Part shown: positions 27,869 to 39,193 of the stretch, piece after piece
Position numbering within the stretch: the first letter of the stretch is position 1
How the letters are laid out: each line of letters opens with the position of its first letter
Origin: Geopseudomonas sagittaria
GTDB lineage: Bacteria; Pseudomonadota; Gammaproteobacteria; Pseudomonadales; Pseudomonadaceae
Assembly (NCBI RefSeq): GCF_900115715.1
Contig: NZ_FOXM01000005.1
Span: 1 to 64,000 of the forward strand
Length of the DNA: 64,000 bases
Direction: 5' to 3'
Program-made: the position numbers and the translations under genes
Notes under the pieces: model-generated
The model's input: only the letters and a program-made list of their open reading frames with translations
What the model was told of the DNA's origin: nothing
Database searches by the model: none

Positions 27869-28612
27869 ATGAACAGCACCGCCAGCAGCCAGCCGGAAGG
27901 CGAAAAAATCCTCATCGTCGACGACGACGTGCGTCTGCGCCGCCTGCTCGAGCGCTTCCTCGACGAGCAGGGCTATCGCGTCAAGACGGTGGAGAACGTC
28001 GAGCAGATGGACCGCCTGCTGAGCCGCGAGCTGTTCAACCTGGTGGTGCTCGACCTGATGCTGCCGGGCGAGGATGGCCTGTCCGCCTGCCACCGCCTGC
28101 GCGAGCAGGGCAACCGCATGCCGATCATCATGCTCACCGCCAAGGGCGACGAGGCCAGCCGCATCCAGGGCCTCGAGCAGGGCGCCGACGACTACCTGGC
28201 CAAGCCGTTCAACCCGCGCGAGCTGCTGGCGCGCATCCGCGCCGTGCTGCGCCGCCAGACGCCGCTGGTGCCGGGCGCGCCGGGCAGCGAGGAGGAGACG
28301 GTGAGCTTCGGCGACTATCAGCTCAACCTCGGCACCCGCGAGCTGAGTCGTGGCGGCGAGGTGCACATGCTCACCACCGGCGAGTTCGCCGTGCTCAAGG
28401 CGCTGGTCCAGCACGCCCGCGAGCCGCTGACCCGCGACAAGCTGATGAGCCTGGCGCGCGGCCGCGAGTGGGACGCCCTGGAGCGCTCGATCGACGTGCA
28501 GATCTCCCGCCTGCGCCGGCTGATCGAGCCCGATCCCTCCAAGCCGCGCTACATCCAGACGGTGTGGGGCGTCGGCTACGTGTTCGTGCCGGACGGCAGC
28601 GCGCGCAAGTGA
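27869..28612 (+). CDS. ompR: OmpR/AmgR-type response regulator
   Basis: DNA-binding output of a two-component system; in P. aeruginosa the orthologue at this position is called AmgR and governs membrane-stress responses and aminoglycoside tolerance (recalled). The 247-residue protein has a receiver domain (about 13-125) with acidic pocket DDD at 18-20, phospho-acceptor D62 in [10 protein letters not shown] and the conserved KPF, and a winged-helix domain (about 150-240) ending in [15 protein letters not shown] 27869 follows CGAGGA. Its stop overlaps the start of the kinase gene by four bases. Confidence 0.95.
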   Translation: MNSTASSQPEGEKILIVDDDVRLRRLLERFLDEQGYRVKTVENVEQMDRLLSRELFNLVVLDLMLPGEDGLSACHRLREQGNRMPIIMLTAKGDEASRIQGLEQGADDYLAKPFNPRELLARIRAVLRRQTPLVPGAPGSEEETVSFGDYQLNLGTRELSRGGEVHMLTTGEFAVLKALVQHAREPLTRDKLMSLARGREWDALERSIDVQISRLRRLIEPDPSKPRYIQTVWGVGYVFVPDGSARK

Positions 28613-29922
28613 GAACCCCGGTCTGGTTCCCGCAGAGCGTGTTCGCGCGCATCCTCTGGCTGGTGCTGATCGTCGTGCTGTTCTCCAAGGCGCTGACCCT
28701 GGTCTACCTGCTGATGAACCAGGACATGCTGGTCGACCGCCAGTACAGCCACGGCACCGCGCTGACCGTGCGCGCCTACTGGGCCGCCGACGAATCGTCG
28801 CGCGCGGCCATCGCCGAAGCGGCCGGACTGCGCCAGCTCAGGCAGGACGAGGTACCGGCCGGCGAGTACCACTGGCCGTACACCGAGGTGCTGCAGGAGC
28901 AGATGCGTCTGGAGCTGGGCGAGGACGCCCAGCTGCGCATGCGCGCCCAGCGCTCTCCCAAGCTGTGGGTGCTGGCGCCGGCGCTGGGCCCGGACTGGGT
29001 CGAAGTGCCGCTGTACCCCTATCCGCTCAAGGGCCAGCGCATCTGGAGCGTGCTCGGCTGGTTCCTCGCCATCGGCCTGCTGTCCACCGCGGCGGCCTGG
29101 CTGCTGGTGCGCCAGCTCAGCCTGCCGCTTAAGCGCCTGGTGTTCGCCGCCCGGCAGATCGGCCGCGGGCGCAGCGTGCGCCTGCCGGTCGGCGATACGC
29201 CCAGCGAGATGACCGAGCTGTACCGCGCCTTCAACCAGATGTCCGCGGACGTCGAGCAGGCCGCCCGCGAGCGCGAGCTGATGCTCGCCGGGGTGTCCCA
29301 CGACCTGCGCACGCCGCTGACCCGCCTGCGCCTGTCGCTGGAGCTGCTGCCCGCCGACAACGAGCTGACCGAGGACATGGTCCGCGACATCGAGGACATG
29401 GACGCCATCCTCGACCAGTTCCTTGCCTTCATCCGCGACGGCCGCGACGAGCCGCTGGAGGAGCTCGACCTCAACGAGCTGATCCGCGAGGTGGCCGCGC
29501 CGCTCAACCAGAACGCCGAGCAGGTGCGCCTGTGCCTGGAGCCGCTGCCGGCCATGCCGCTGCGCCGGGTGTCGATCAAGCGACTGCTGGCCAATCTGAT
29601 GGAGAACGCCCTGCGTCACGGCGGCAGCGGCGTGGAGGTGTGCGCCAGCCTGTCCGGCGGCGCGGCGGCGCCCTACGTGGTGCTCAGCGTGCTGGACCGC
29701 GGCCCGGGCATCGACCCGGCCGAGCTGGAGAGCATCTTCAACCCGTTCATCCGCGGCGACCGCGCCCGCAGCAGCAAGGGCACCGGCCTTGGCCTGGCCA
29801 TCGTCAAGCGCATCGCCGCCCAGCACGGCGGCAGCGTCGAGCTGCGCAACCGCTCCGGCGGCGGGGTGGAGGCGCGAGTGTGCCTGCCGCTGGGCCTGCT
29901 GTTGCCGCGGGATGCGGTCTGA
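28609..29922 (+). CDS. envZ: EnvZ/AmgS-type sensor histidine kinase
   Basis: Inner-membrane kinase and phosphatase partner of the preceding regulator. Translation starts at GTG 28609, overlapping the ompR stop (GTGA); the protein begins [20 protein letters not shown]. The 437 residues include TM1 (about 14-36), a periplasmic domain (37-145), TM2 (about 146-168), a HAMP domain, the H-box [15 protein letters not shown] with phospho-acceptor H231, and an ATPase domain with [17 protein letters not shown] and [12 protein letters not shown]. The pair is a typical overlapping two-gene operon. Confidence 0.95.
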   Translation: MRTPVWFPQSVFARILWLVLIVVLFSKALTLVYLLMNQDMLVDRQYSHGTALTVRAYWAADESSRAAIAEAAGLRQLRQDEVPAGEYHWPYTEVLQEQMRLELGEDAQLRMRAQRSPKLWVLAPALGPDWVEVPLYPYPLKGQRIWSVLGWFLAIGLLSTAAAWLLVRQLSLPLKRLVFAARQIGRGRSVRLPVGDTPSEMTELYRAFNQMSADVEQAARERELMLAGVSHDLRTPLTRLRLSLELLPADNELTEDMVRDIEDMDAILDQFLAFIRDGRDEPLEELDLNELIREVAAPLNQNAEQVRLCLEPLPAMPLRRVSIKRLLANLMENALRHGGSGVEVCASLSGGAAAPYVVLSVLDRGPGIDPAELESIFNPFIRGDRARSSKGTGLGLAIVKRIAAQHGGSVELRNRSGGGVEARVCLPLGLLLPRDAV

Positions 29923-29971
29923 GGGATTAGCCGGGGAGGTGAATCGCGACGTTTCGGCCGACAGCAAATCG

Positions 29972-30070
29972 CCCCCTCTCCCGCTGGCGGGAGAGGGTTG
30001 GGGTGAGGGTGGAGCGGTCGAACCCGGCAGCCCTCACCCCCGGCCCTTCTCTCGGAACCGGGAGAGGGGA
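29972..30070. repeat. CTCTCCC-type palindromic repeat pair
   Basis: CCCTCTCCCGCtggCGGGAGAGGG, a GGGGTGAGGGT/CCCTCACCCC pairing and a third hairpin TTCTCTCGGaaCCGGGAGAGG form the same composite as at 21616-21714. It separates convergent envZ and rimK. Confidence 0.8.
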
Positions 30071-30080
30071 GGCAGGCGGC

Positions 30081-30986
30081 TCACCCCCGTCCCTTGGTGC
30101 GCGTCTGGTTGGGGCGGGCGTGCTCCTCGATGTGCTGGATGATGATCGCCGCCACGTCCTGACCGGTGGTGGTCTCGATGCCCTCCAGGCCCGGCGAGGA
30201 GTTGACCTCCATCACCAGTGGGCCGTGGTTGGAGCGCAGGATGTCGACGCCGGCGACGCCCAGGCCCATCACCTTGGCGGCGCGGATCGCGGTCATGCGC
30301 TCCTCGGGGGTGATCTTGATCAGGCTGGCGGTGCCGCCGCGGTGCAGGTTGGAGCGGAACTCGCCGGGCTTGGCCTGGCGCTTCATCGCCGCGATCACCT
30401 TGTTGCCGACCACGAAGCAGCGGATGTCGGCGCCGCCGGCTTCCTTGATGTACTCCTGGACCATGATGTTCTGCTTGAGGCCCATGAACGCCTCGATCAC
30501 CGACTCGGCGGCCTTCTCCGTCTCGCACAGCACCACGCCGATGCCTTGGGTGCCTTCCAGCACCTTGATCACCAGCGGCGCGCCGCTGACCATGCGGATC
30601 AGGTCGGGGATGTCGTCCGGCGAGTGGGCGAAGCCGGTCACTGGCAGGCCGATGCCCTTGCGCGACAGCAGCTGCAGCGAGCGCAGCTTGTCACGCGAGC
30701 GGCTGATCGCCACCGACTCGTTGAGCGGGAACACGCCCATCATCTCGAACTGGCGCAGCACCGCGCAGCCGTAGAAGGTCACCGAGGCGCCGATGCGCGG
30801 GATCACCGCGTCGAAGCCCTCCAGCGACTGGCCGCGGTAGTGGATCTGCGGCTTGTGGCTGGCGATGTTCATGTAGGCACGCAGGGTGTCGATCACCAGC
30901 ATTTCATGCCCGCGCTGCTGGCCGGCTTCGACCAGGCGGCGGGTGGAATACAGGCGCGGGTTGCGCGACAGCACAGCGATTTTCAT
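30081..30986 (-). CDS. rimK: RimK: ribosomal protein S6 glutamate ligase
   Basis: ATP-grasp ligase that adds glutamate residues to the C terminus of ribosomal protein S6; in P. fluorescens it responds to c-di-GMP and remodels the proteome. The protein is 301 residues, the usual length, with [18 protein letters not shown] at the start, the ATP-grasp loop [13 protein letters not shown] and the metal-binding [13 protein letters not shown] near the end. Its ATG overlaps the stop of the protease gene rimB by four bases (30983-30986). This coupling of protease and ligase is the known rim arrangement; the phosphodiesterase gene rimA seen in some species is not here, and instead a diguanylate cyclase gene lies upstream. 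Confidence 0.95.
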   Translation of the reverse strand: MKIAVLSRNPRLYSTRRLVEAGQQRGHEMLVIDTLRAYMNIASHKPQIHYRGQSLEGFDAVIPRIGASVTFYGCAVLRQFEMMGVFPLNESVAISRSRDKLRSLQLLSRKGIGLPVTGFAHSPDDIPDLIRMVSGAPLVIKVLEGTQGIGVVLCETEKAAESVIEAFMGLKQNIMVQEYIKEAGGADIRCFVVGNKVIAAMKRQAKPGEFRSNLHRGGTASLIKITPEERMTAIRAAKVMGLGVAGVDILRSNHGPLVMEVNSSPGLEGIETTTGQDVAAIIIQHIEEHARPNQTRTKGRG

Positions 30987-31462
30987 CGGACACCTGAGGG
31001 GGTAGTGGGCAGCGGCAGCAACGGCTTGCCCTGGACGTAAGTGAGCGCGGGGTTGACCACCAGTTGGCCGGCGATCAGCGCCTTGGCGCCGAGCAGCACG
31101 CGATAGCGCATGGTCTTGCGGCAGGCGAGGGTGAATTCTACAGGCCAATGGCGGTCGCCGAGCACCAGATCGGTGCGAATCACGTAACGGGTCTGGGTGT
31201 GGCCGGTGGAGCTGCGGATGGTCTTCAGGCTGACCAGCGGCGCCTCGCGCTGGCGCTGGCGACTCTGCACCAGGCTGCCCAGATGCGCGGTGAAGCGTAC
31301 CCAGGGCTGGCCGTCGCGCTCGAAGGGCTCGATGTCGCTGGCATGCAGGGTCGAGGTGCCGGCGCCGGTGTCGATCTTGGCGCGCAGGCCGGCCAGGCCC
31401 AGCCCGGGCAGGGCGATCCACTCGCGCAGGCCGATCACGGCCAGATGGTCGAAGGTCTTCAC
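30983..31462 (-). CDS. rimB: RimB: RimK-associated aspartic (retropepsin-like) protease
   Basis: Small protease family previously called ATP-dependent zinc protease; it modifies or limits S6 glutamylation together with RimK. The 159-residue sequence has the retropepsin-like catalytic motif [11 protein letters not shown] beginning at Asp31 and a downstream hydrophobic strand-rich half ([20 protein letters not shown]). It overlaps rimK by four bases on the same strand. The gene begins 64 bases after the stop of the GGDEF gene, so all three may be cotranscribed. Confidence 0.88.
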   Translation of the reverse strand: MKTFDHLAVIGLREWIALPGLGLAGLRAKIDTGAGTSTLHASDIEPFERDGQPWVRFTAHLGSLVQSRQRQREAPLVSLKTIRSSTGHTQTRYVIRTDLVLGDRHWPVEFTLACRKTMRYRVLLGAKALIAGQLVVNPALTYVQGKPLLPLPTTPSGVR

Positions 31463-31526
31463 GGCGGCTCAGTTTCCGGTGGCGATGGACGGCATGGGTG
31501 GGCACTCCCGGATCAGGCGCAGTCGC

Positions 31527-33014
31527 TCAGTCGGCAAAGGCCTCTTCGGCCTGCTTGACGCCTACCCGGTCACGCCCCCGGTGCTTGGCATCGTACAGCG
31601 ACTCGTCGGCGCGCTGCATCAGCGTCGCCACCGAGTCGCCGCGCAGCACCGTCGCCAGCCCGGCGCTGCTGGTGAGCGGCCTGGAGCAGGGGAAGGCATG
31701 CGTGCGGATCTGCTCGAGGATGCGCTCGGCCAGCTGCACGGCCTGGCCAAGGTCGGTCTCGTGGCAGATCACCAGGAACTCCTCGCCGCCCCAGCGGCAC
31801 ACGGTGTCCACGCTGCGCAGGCCGCTCTTGAGCAGGCGGGCAAACTCCACCAGCACCTTGTCGCCCACCAGATGGCCGAGCTCGTCGTTGACGGCCTTGA
31901 AGTGATCGATGTCGAGCAGGATCACCGACAGCGGCCGGTCGTAGCGTTGGGCGCGGATGATATCCAGGGCAAATGACGAATCGATGGCATGGCGGTTGGG
32001 CAGGTCGGTGAGCTGGTCGGTCTCGGCCAGGCTCTTCAGCTGGCGGTTCAGCTTCCCGAGGCGGGCCATCCACACCAGGCTGGTCGCCAGGATGGCGGCG
32101 AGCACCAGGCCCAGCCAGATCGCCAGGCTGTAGTCGGTGACCACGTCGGTCACCACCTGCATCGACACGTGGCGGTCGACGATCTGCCGGCGCTCGAGCG
32201 GGGTGAGGGTGGCGATGCCCTTGTCGAGGATGTCCCTGAGCATGGTCTCGGACTTGAGCACGCCCATGCGCAGCTGGTTGTCGTAGCCGGGGATCTGCCC
32301 GGAAATCTTCAGGTTGAACCAGCCTTCCTGCTTGATGGTGACGGCCGCGACGATCAGCGAGCGCAGGGTCATGTCGACCTTGCGTTCCGACACCAGCGCC
32401 AGGGCTTCGCGCTCCGAGTCGGTGAGGACGATCCTCAGGTTGGGAAAGTCGCGGGTGATGCGTTCGAGCATCGCGGTGCCGCGCGGCAACGCGATGCTCT
32501 TGCCCTCGAGTGCCGCCAGGTCGCTGATGAAGGGGTGCTCCTCGCGGGTGATCAGCACGTTGGGATCGACCAGCAGCGGTTCGCTGAAGATCAGCCACTG
32601 GTCGCGATCGGGCGTGCTGTTGAGGAAGCTCAGCGCCATGCAGGCGCTGGCCTGGGCGGCGTTGAGGCTCTCCTCCCAGGTGCGCGTGGGATGCAGCTGC
32701 AGGTTGACGCCGGTGCGCTGGCCGACCAGGGCGATGAGGTCGGCCGCCATGCCGATGTGCCGGCCGGACTCGTCGATCAGCTCGAACGGCCACCAGTCGG
32801 GATCGACGCACAGCGGAATCGACGGGTGGGCCTGCAGGTAGGCGCGCTCCGACTCGCTCAGCTCGACGAGCGGGCTGGCCGTCGCCGGCGCCAGCCAGGC
32901 GAGGAGGCAGAGTGCCGCCAGCAAGCGGCCCAGCAGGCGCCCGGTTCGGATGGCGGTTGCGCAGCGGAGGGGCAGTCGCCTGGTTTCCCGCAGGCACTCG
33001 CAGACCTTGGTCAT
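31527..33014 (-). CDS. Periplasmic solute-binding-domain diguanylate cyclase
   Basis: Membrane sensor predicted to make c-di-GMP. The 495 residues comprise an N-terminal signal/anchor (LLAALCLLAWLAPATA), a periplasmic SBP_bac_3 domain (about 50-285, with CVDPDWWPFELIDESGRHIG and a GTAMLERI loop), a membrane helix (about 295-318) and a GGDEF domain (about 330-490). The active site is GGEEF in CRWGGEEFLVI and the inhibitory RxxD site (RSVD) is present five residues before it, so catalysis and feedback are plausible. A GAGGAAG site precedes ATG 33014. The gene is 64 bases upstream of rimB-rimK. The solute sensed is unknown. Confidence 0.9.
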   Translation of the reverse strand: MTKVCECLRETRRLPLRCATAIRTGRLLGRLLAALCLLAWLAPATASPLVELSESERAYLQAHPSIPLCVDPDWWPFELIDESGRHIGMAADLIALVGQRTGVNLQLHPTRTWEESLNAAQASACMALSFLNSTPDRDQWLIFSEPLLVDPNVLITREEHPFISDLAALEGKSIALPRGTAMLERITRDFPNLRIVLTDSEREALALVSERKVDMTLRSLIVAAVTIKQEGWFNLKISGQIPGYDNQLRMGVLKSETMLRDILDKGIATLTPLERRQIVDRHVSMQVVTDVVTDYSLAIWLGLVLAAILATSLVWMARLGKLNRQLKSLAETDQLTDLPNRHAIDSSFALDIIRAQRYDRPLSVILLDIDHFKAVNDELGHLVGDKVLVEFARLLKSGLRSVDTVCRWGGEEFLVICHETDLGQAVQLAERILEQIRTHAFPCSRPLTSSAGLATVLRGDSVATLMQRADESLYDAKHRGRDRVGVKQAEEAFAD

Positions 33015-33193
33015 CTGGAACTTCCTCGTTGTTCTGCCTCGACCAGGTCGATGCGCGCCTGGGTCATGCCATTATGGTCAACACCCGGCGCGCCGTCATG
33101 TTCTGTGACGGAGTCGACAGTGGCGGGGCGGCTGCCGCACCGTGCAGGTCGGCCGGCAGAGGCATGAGAGCCAGCAGTGACGCGAGAGAGAGC

Positions 33194-33586
<393 letters not shown>

Positions 33587-33698
33587 CTGCCGGCGGCCGA
33601 TAGATTTCACCCGAAGCGGCGATAGACGGACGCCCCTTGGTGGTGTAGGCCGTTTGCGCCTAAAATCGCCATTCACGAGCAAACCCTGCGGGCCTGGC

Positions 33699-34586
33699 AT
33701 GTCTGATTTTTCCCAACGCTTCCTGTTCGACGACACCGATGTGCGCGGCGAACTGGTCGACCTCGAACACAGTTACGGCGAGGTGCTGGCCAAGCACGCC
33801 TATCCCGAGCCGGTGGCCCAGTTGCTCGGCGAGATGCTCGCCGCGGTGACCCTGCTCAGCGACATCCTCAAGTACGACGGCCTGCTGGTGCTGCAGGCGC
33901 GCTCCTCCGGCCCGCTGCCGCTGCTGATGGTCGAATGCTCCAGCGAGCGCGAGATCCGCGGCATCGCCCGCTACGACGCCGAGGCGCTGGGCGAGGCGCA
34001 CAGCCTGCGCGAGCTGATGCCCGACGGCCTGCTGACCATGACCGTCGATCCGAAGGTCGGCAAGCGCTACCAGGGCATCGTCAGCCTGGATGGCGAGACC
34101 CTGGCCGACTGCCTGTCCAGCTACTTCGCCCTGTCCCAGCAGCTGCCCAGCCGCTTCTGGCTGAACGCCGACGGCCGCCGCGCCCGCGGCCTGCTGCTCC
34201 AGCAGCTGCCGGCCAACCGCCTGACCGATGGCGACGAGCGCGCGGCCAGCTGGGAACACCTGGTCACCCTGGCCGACACCCTGACCGCCGAGGAGCTGCT
34301 CGGCCTCGACAACGAGACCCTGCTGTATCGCCTCTATCATCAGGAAGAGGTGCGCCTGTTCGATCCCCAGCCGCTACGCTTCGGCTGCAGCTGCTCGCGC
34401 GAGCGCTCGGCCAATGCCCTGGTCAGCCTGGGCGAGGCCGATGCGGCGCAGCTGGTGGCGGAGCAGGGCGGCGCGGTGCAGATCGACTGCCAGTTCTGCA
34501 ACCAGCGCTACCAGTTCGACGCCGCCGACATCGCCCAGCTGTTCGCCGGTGGCGGCAGCAGCGAGCCGTCGCCGACCCGGCACTGA
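33699..34586 (+). CDS. hslO: Hsp33: redox-regulated chaperone
   Basis: Holdase chaperone activated by oxidation and unfolding. From ATG 33699 the protein has 295 residues. The C-terminal zinc switch is complete: C230-x-C232 in FGCSCSRER and C264-x-x-C267 in DCQFCNQRY. The N-terminal chaperone domain contains [20 protein letters not shown] and GTGLGLAI-like motifs are absent, as expected. It lies between hslR and pckA. An AT-rich 123-base spacer with the pckA leader follows. Confidence 0.95.
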   Translation: MSDFSQRFLFDDTDVRGELVDLEHSYGEVLAKHAYPEPVAQLLGEMLAAVTLLSDILKYDGLLVLQARSSGPLPLLMVECSSEREIRGIARYDAEALGEAHSLRELMPDGLLTMTVDPKVGKRYQGIVSLDGETLADCLSSYFALSQQLPSRFWLNADGRRARGLLLQQLPANRLTDGDERAASWEHLVTLADTLTAEELLGLDNETLLYRLYHQEEVRLFDPQPLRFGCSCSRERSANALVSLGEADAAQLVAEQGGAVQIDCQFCNQRYQFDAADIAQLFAGGGSSEPSPTRH

Positions 34587-34684
34587 GTGTTTTTTACCCA
34601 AAACCCGACTTTTCTGGCATAATCGCGCGCAATTTTTTCGCTGTAGCGCGCCTATAAAAACCGCTACACAAACGTTTGGAGGAC

Positions 34685-34699
34685 TCGGCCTCAGGCCGA
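34685..34699 (+). promoter_or_regulatory. Small leader hairpin before pckA
   Basis: TCGGCC (34685-34690) and GGCCGA (34694-34699) form a six-base-pair stem with a three-base loop. It ends just before the GGGG ribosome binding site (34701-34704), 10 bases from the ATG, and could modulate initiation. A second GGAGGA at 34678-34683 lies on the other side, too far to be used directly. Confidence 0.4.
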
Positions 34700-34709
34700 C
34701 GGGGACCAC

Positions 34710-36254
<1,545 letters not shown>

Positions 36255-36273
36255 TCGGCCGCAAACCTGCATG

Positions 36274-36299
36274 AAAAAGCCGCCTTCGGGCGGCTTTTT
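36274..36299 (+). terminator. pckA terminator
   Basis: AAAAAGCCGCC and GGCGGCTTTTT pair perfectly around a TTCG tetraloop and end in T5. It can also work leftward for yceH because of the A5 tract. Confidence 0.95.
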
Positions 36300-36369
36300 C
36301 GTTTCTGCTGAATGGCCGGGGAGAAAACACGCGCCGCGACTTTCTCCCGCCGAGCCTGCCGTGGCGATG

Positions 36370-37038
36370 TCAGTCGCCGGTGCCCTCCAGGCGGGCGAGG
36401 CGGGCTTCCAGTTCGGCGAGACGCGCCTCCAGGGCGGCGAGGCGCTCTTCCTGGGCGTTCGGCGCGGCGGAGGCCAGGGCGGACTCTTGGGCGCGGGCGG
36501 CGAGCAGGCTCTCCAGCTCGGCAGGGTCGCCCAGCTGGTGGGCATAGCGCTCCTCGCGCTGTCCGCTCTGCCGCGGCAGCTGGCAGACCAGCTCGCGTGC
36601 CGCCAGGCGTTCGAGGTGGTGGCGGACTTCCTCCTGGTCGTCGAAGGCGTGCAGGCGGGCGCTGCGGGCGAGCAGCTCGCCCAGGGTCTGCGGGCCACGC
36701 AGCATGAGCAGGGCGAGCAGGATCAGTTGGGCGTGCACCAGCTCCAGCTGCTTGTCGCCGCGCTGTTCCCAGCGATCGGCGCGGCTGCCCATCACCAGCC
36801 TGGTCAGGCCACGCTGTTCCAGGCTGCGCAGGGCCTGGGCGATTTCGCCGGGCTGCAGGTTCAGCAGCGGTTCGCGACTGGTCTTCTGGTTGCAGGCCAG
36901 TTGCAGGGCGTTGAGGGTCAGCGGGTAGCTTTCCGGGGTGGTGGCCTGCTTTTCGATCAGGCAGCCGAGGGCGCGGATCTCGACGGCGGACAGGGGCGCG
37001 TCGGCGAAGGGCGAGGGGGTATGGGACGATTCGCTCAT
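36370..37038 (-). CDS. yceH: YceH family protein (DUF480)
   Basis: Conserved gammaproteobacterial protein of two winged-helix-like domains; role not known. The start is ATG 37038; a TTG two codons earlier is less likely. The 222 residues include the diagnostic [40 protein letters not shown] and [16 protein letters not shown], followed by a C-terminal coiled coil (about 185-220) rich in [19 protein letters not shown]. It converges with pckA. Confidence 0.9.
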   Translation of the reverse strand: MSESSHTPSPFADAPLSAVEIRALGCLIEKQATTPESYPLTLNALQLACNQKTSREPLLNLQPGEIAQALRSLEQRGLTRLVMGSRADRWEQRGDKQLELVHAQLILLALLMLRGPQTLGELLARSARLHAFDDQEEVRHHLERLAARELVCQLPRQSGQREERYAHQLGDPAELESLLAARAQESALASAAPNAQEERLAALEARLAELEARLARLEGTGD

Positions 37039-37185
37039 GGGCAAGGGCGCTCTGCAGGGAGGAGTGCCCTAGTGTCCCCAAGCGGCTGGGGCTTTACCAG
37101 CAGGAAAGCACGCTCGCGTGCGCCGCATCGGCGCCGCGCCATCCCGTGCGGGGAGGATGGCGCGCTGCCGCTGCGCGGGACTGGA

Positions 37186-37677
37186 TCAGTCGTCCCAGTG
37201 ACGGCGATGCTTGTGCTTGCGGCCGTGGCCACGGCCGTGGTCGCGGTAGCCGTGGTCGTGGCGATAGCCGTCGCGATAATAGCCGCGGCGGTCGCTGTAG
37301 CGCTCCTCGCGGGTGTTGCGGTCGCCGATGTTGTTGCCCAGCGCGCCGCCGACCGCGCCGCCAAGGCCGGCACCGACCAGGCCGCCGGTGGTGCCGCCGA
37401 GGGTACGGCCGACCGCGTTGCCGCCGGCCGCGCCGAGGCCGCCGCCGATGGCCGCTTCGGTCTTGCTGCCGCGGTTGGCGCTGACCGCGCCGCCGGCCGC
37501 GCCGCCGAGGCCGGCACCGATGGTGGAGCCGGTGCCGCCGCCGACCGCCTGGCCGACCACCGAGCCGAGTACCCCGCCGAGTGCGCCGCCGACCGCGGTG
37601 CGGCCGTCGCCGTCGGCCCATGCGGAACCGCCGGCCAGGGTCAGGGACAACAGGAGCATGGAGGAGTATTTCTTCAT
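37186..37677 (-). CDS. Exported glycine-zipper protein with His-rich basic tail
   Basis: Signal peptide MKKYSSMLLLSLTLAGGSAWA (cleavage near residue 21) followed by a glycine-zipper region (about 25-115) of repeated GGxLGG, GGxxGG and GAGLGG units, then a tail (about 120-163) dense in H, R, Y and D, such as RHDHGYRDHGRGHGRKHKHR. Glycine zippers associate in membranes; the tail might bind metal or nucleic acid. Start ATG 37677 is favoured over an upstream GTG. The gene stands alone on the minus strand. No named family could be assigned. Confidence 0.75.
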   Translation of the reverse strand: MKKYSSMLLLSLTLAGGSAWADGDGRTAVGGALGGVLGSVVGQAVGGGTGSTIGAGLGGAAGGAVSANRGSKTEAAIGGGLGAAGGNAVGRTLGGTTGGLVGAGLGGAVGGALGNNIGDRNTREERYSDRRGYYRDGYRHDHGYRDHGRGHGRKHKHRRHWDD

Positions 37678-37811
37678 CGACACGATCACTCAATAGGGAT
37701 GACGGCGCCGATCCTGCGCAGCCGGGCCGGCTTTGGCAAGGCCTGTTCCGACAGTCGGCAGCGTTTTGCAAAATTCTGCACGTTGCCGGTATTTATCCGG
37801 AACTTTGCCGG

Positions 37812-38507
37812 TTATGCCCCGGTCTTATCGCTCTGGTTCGGCCCCTGCAGCCCTGTGCAGAGCGCCAGATAGCAATCCACGGCGGCGAACTCCTCGGTGT
37901 CCTTGAGCTCGCCGCGGCTGTCCGGCTGGCGCACGCCGAGCAGGTGGGCGATGCCGTACTGGCGGGCGCTGCGCAGGATCGGCAGGCTGTCGTCGATGAA
38001 CAGGCTGCGTGCCGGATCGAAGCCGAAGTCCTGCTGCAGGGCGAACCAGAACTGCTGGTCCTCCTTGGCGAAGCCGTAGTCGTGGGAGCTGATCAGGCGG
38101 TCGAAGAACGGCGCCAGTTCGATCCGCTCCATCTTCAGCGACAGCGAATCGCGGTGCGCGTTGGTGATCAGCGCCACGCGCTTGCCGGCCGCGCGCAGGG
38201 CGGCGAGGAAGCGGTCGGCATCCGGGCGCAGGGCGATCAGGTGGGCGATCTCTTCCTTCAGTGCGCGCACCGGCAGGTCCAGCTCGCGGCTCCAGAAATC
38301 CAGGCAGTACCAGGTCAGCTGGCCGGCATGGCGCTGGAACAGCGGCAGCAGCTCGGCCAGCGCGGCGTCGAGGCCGATGGCGTGCTTGTCGGCGTAGCGC
38401 TGCGGCAGGTGGTGCAGCCAGAACTGGTTGTCGAAGTGCAGGTCGAGCAGGGTGCCATCCATGTCGAGCAGGACGGTGTCGATCTGGTTCCAGGGCAGCA
38501 GGGGCAT
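37812..38507 (-). CDS. yrfG: YrfG-type HAD nucleotidase
   Basis: HAD-superfamily phosphatase; E. coli YrfG dephosphorylates GMP and IMP. The 231-residue product starts MPLLPWNQIDTVLLDMDGTLLD, with the catalytic aspartates in DMDGT (motif I), LITNAH (motif II) and the FIDDSLPILRSAR motif IV. A helical cap domain occupies about 25-120. It diverges from nudE across 119 bases, an arrangement conserved in pseudomonads. Confidence 0.9.
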   Translation of the reverse strand: MPLLPWNQIDTVLLDMDGTLLDLHFDNQFWLHHLPQRYADKHAIGLDAALAELLPLFQRHAGQLTWYCLDFWSRELDLPVRALKEEIAHLIALRPDADRFLAALRAAGKRVALITNAHRDSLSLKMERIELAPFFDRLISSHDYGFAKEDQQFWFALQQDFGFDPARSLFIDDSLPILRSARQYGIAHLLGVRQPDSRGELKDTEEFAAVDCYLALCTGLQGPNQSDKTGA

Positions 38508-38626
38508 GGCGGGGCGGCTCGGGCTGGGCCGGCAGGGGCATGGCCGCAGGGCGGTGCGGCCCTCTGCCGGAAGTCGAAAAATGGATGCGGTATGGTAACG
38601 TGTCGGCTCGCCAAGGAGTCCAGCAT

Positions 38627-39193
38627 ATGCGTCAGAAACCCGATGTTCTAGCCCGCGCCATCGTGGCCAAAAGTCGCCTGTTTACCGTCGAGGAACTGCA
38701 GTTGCGCTTCAGCAACGGCGTCGAGCGTACCTACGAGCGCCTGCTCAATCGCGGGCTGGGCTACGGCGCGGTGATGGTGGTGGCCATGGAGGATGCCGAG
38801 ACCGTGCTGCTGATCGAGGAGTACTGCGCCGGCGTCGATGCCTACGAGCTGTCGCTGCCCAAGGGCCTGATCGAACCGGGCGAGGACGTGCTGGCGGCGG
38901 CCAATCGCGAGCTGAAGGAGGAGGCCGGCTTCGGCGCCCGCCAGCTCGAACACCTCACCGGCCTGTCGCTGTCGCCGGGCTACATGAGCCAGTGCATCCA
39001 GGTGGTCTTGGCCCGTGACCTGTATGCCGAGCGCCTGCCCGGCGACGAGCCGGAAACCATCCGCGTCGAGCGCTTCAGCCTGCGCGACATCTCGCGCCTG
39101 GCCCTTTCCGAAAACTTCAGCGAGGGACGTGCCCTGGCGGCCATGTACCTGGTGCGCGACCTGCTGACCCAGCGCGGCGAGTATCAACCGTGA
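38627..39193 (+). CDS. nudE: NudE: ADP-compounds hydrolase (Nudix)
   Basis: Nudix pyrophosphatase acting on ADP-ribose, NADH and diadenosine polyphosphates. The 188-residue product has an intact Nudix box from GLIEPGEDVLAAANRELKEE onward. AAGGAG (38613-38618) precedes ATG 38627. Its stop overlaps the GTG start of cysQ by four bases, coupling two enzymes that remove nucleotide by-products. Confidence 0.93.
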   Translation: MRQKPDVLARAIVAKSRLFTVEELQLRFSNGVERTYERLLNRGLGYGAVMVVAMEDAETVLLIEEYCAGVDAYELSLPKGLIEPGEDVLAAANRELKEEAGFGARQLEHLTGLSLSPGYMSQCIQVVLARDLYAERLPGDEPETIRVERFSLRDISRLALSENFSEGRALAAMYLVRDLLTQRGEYQP

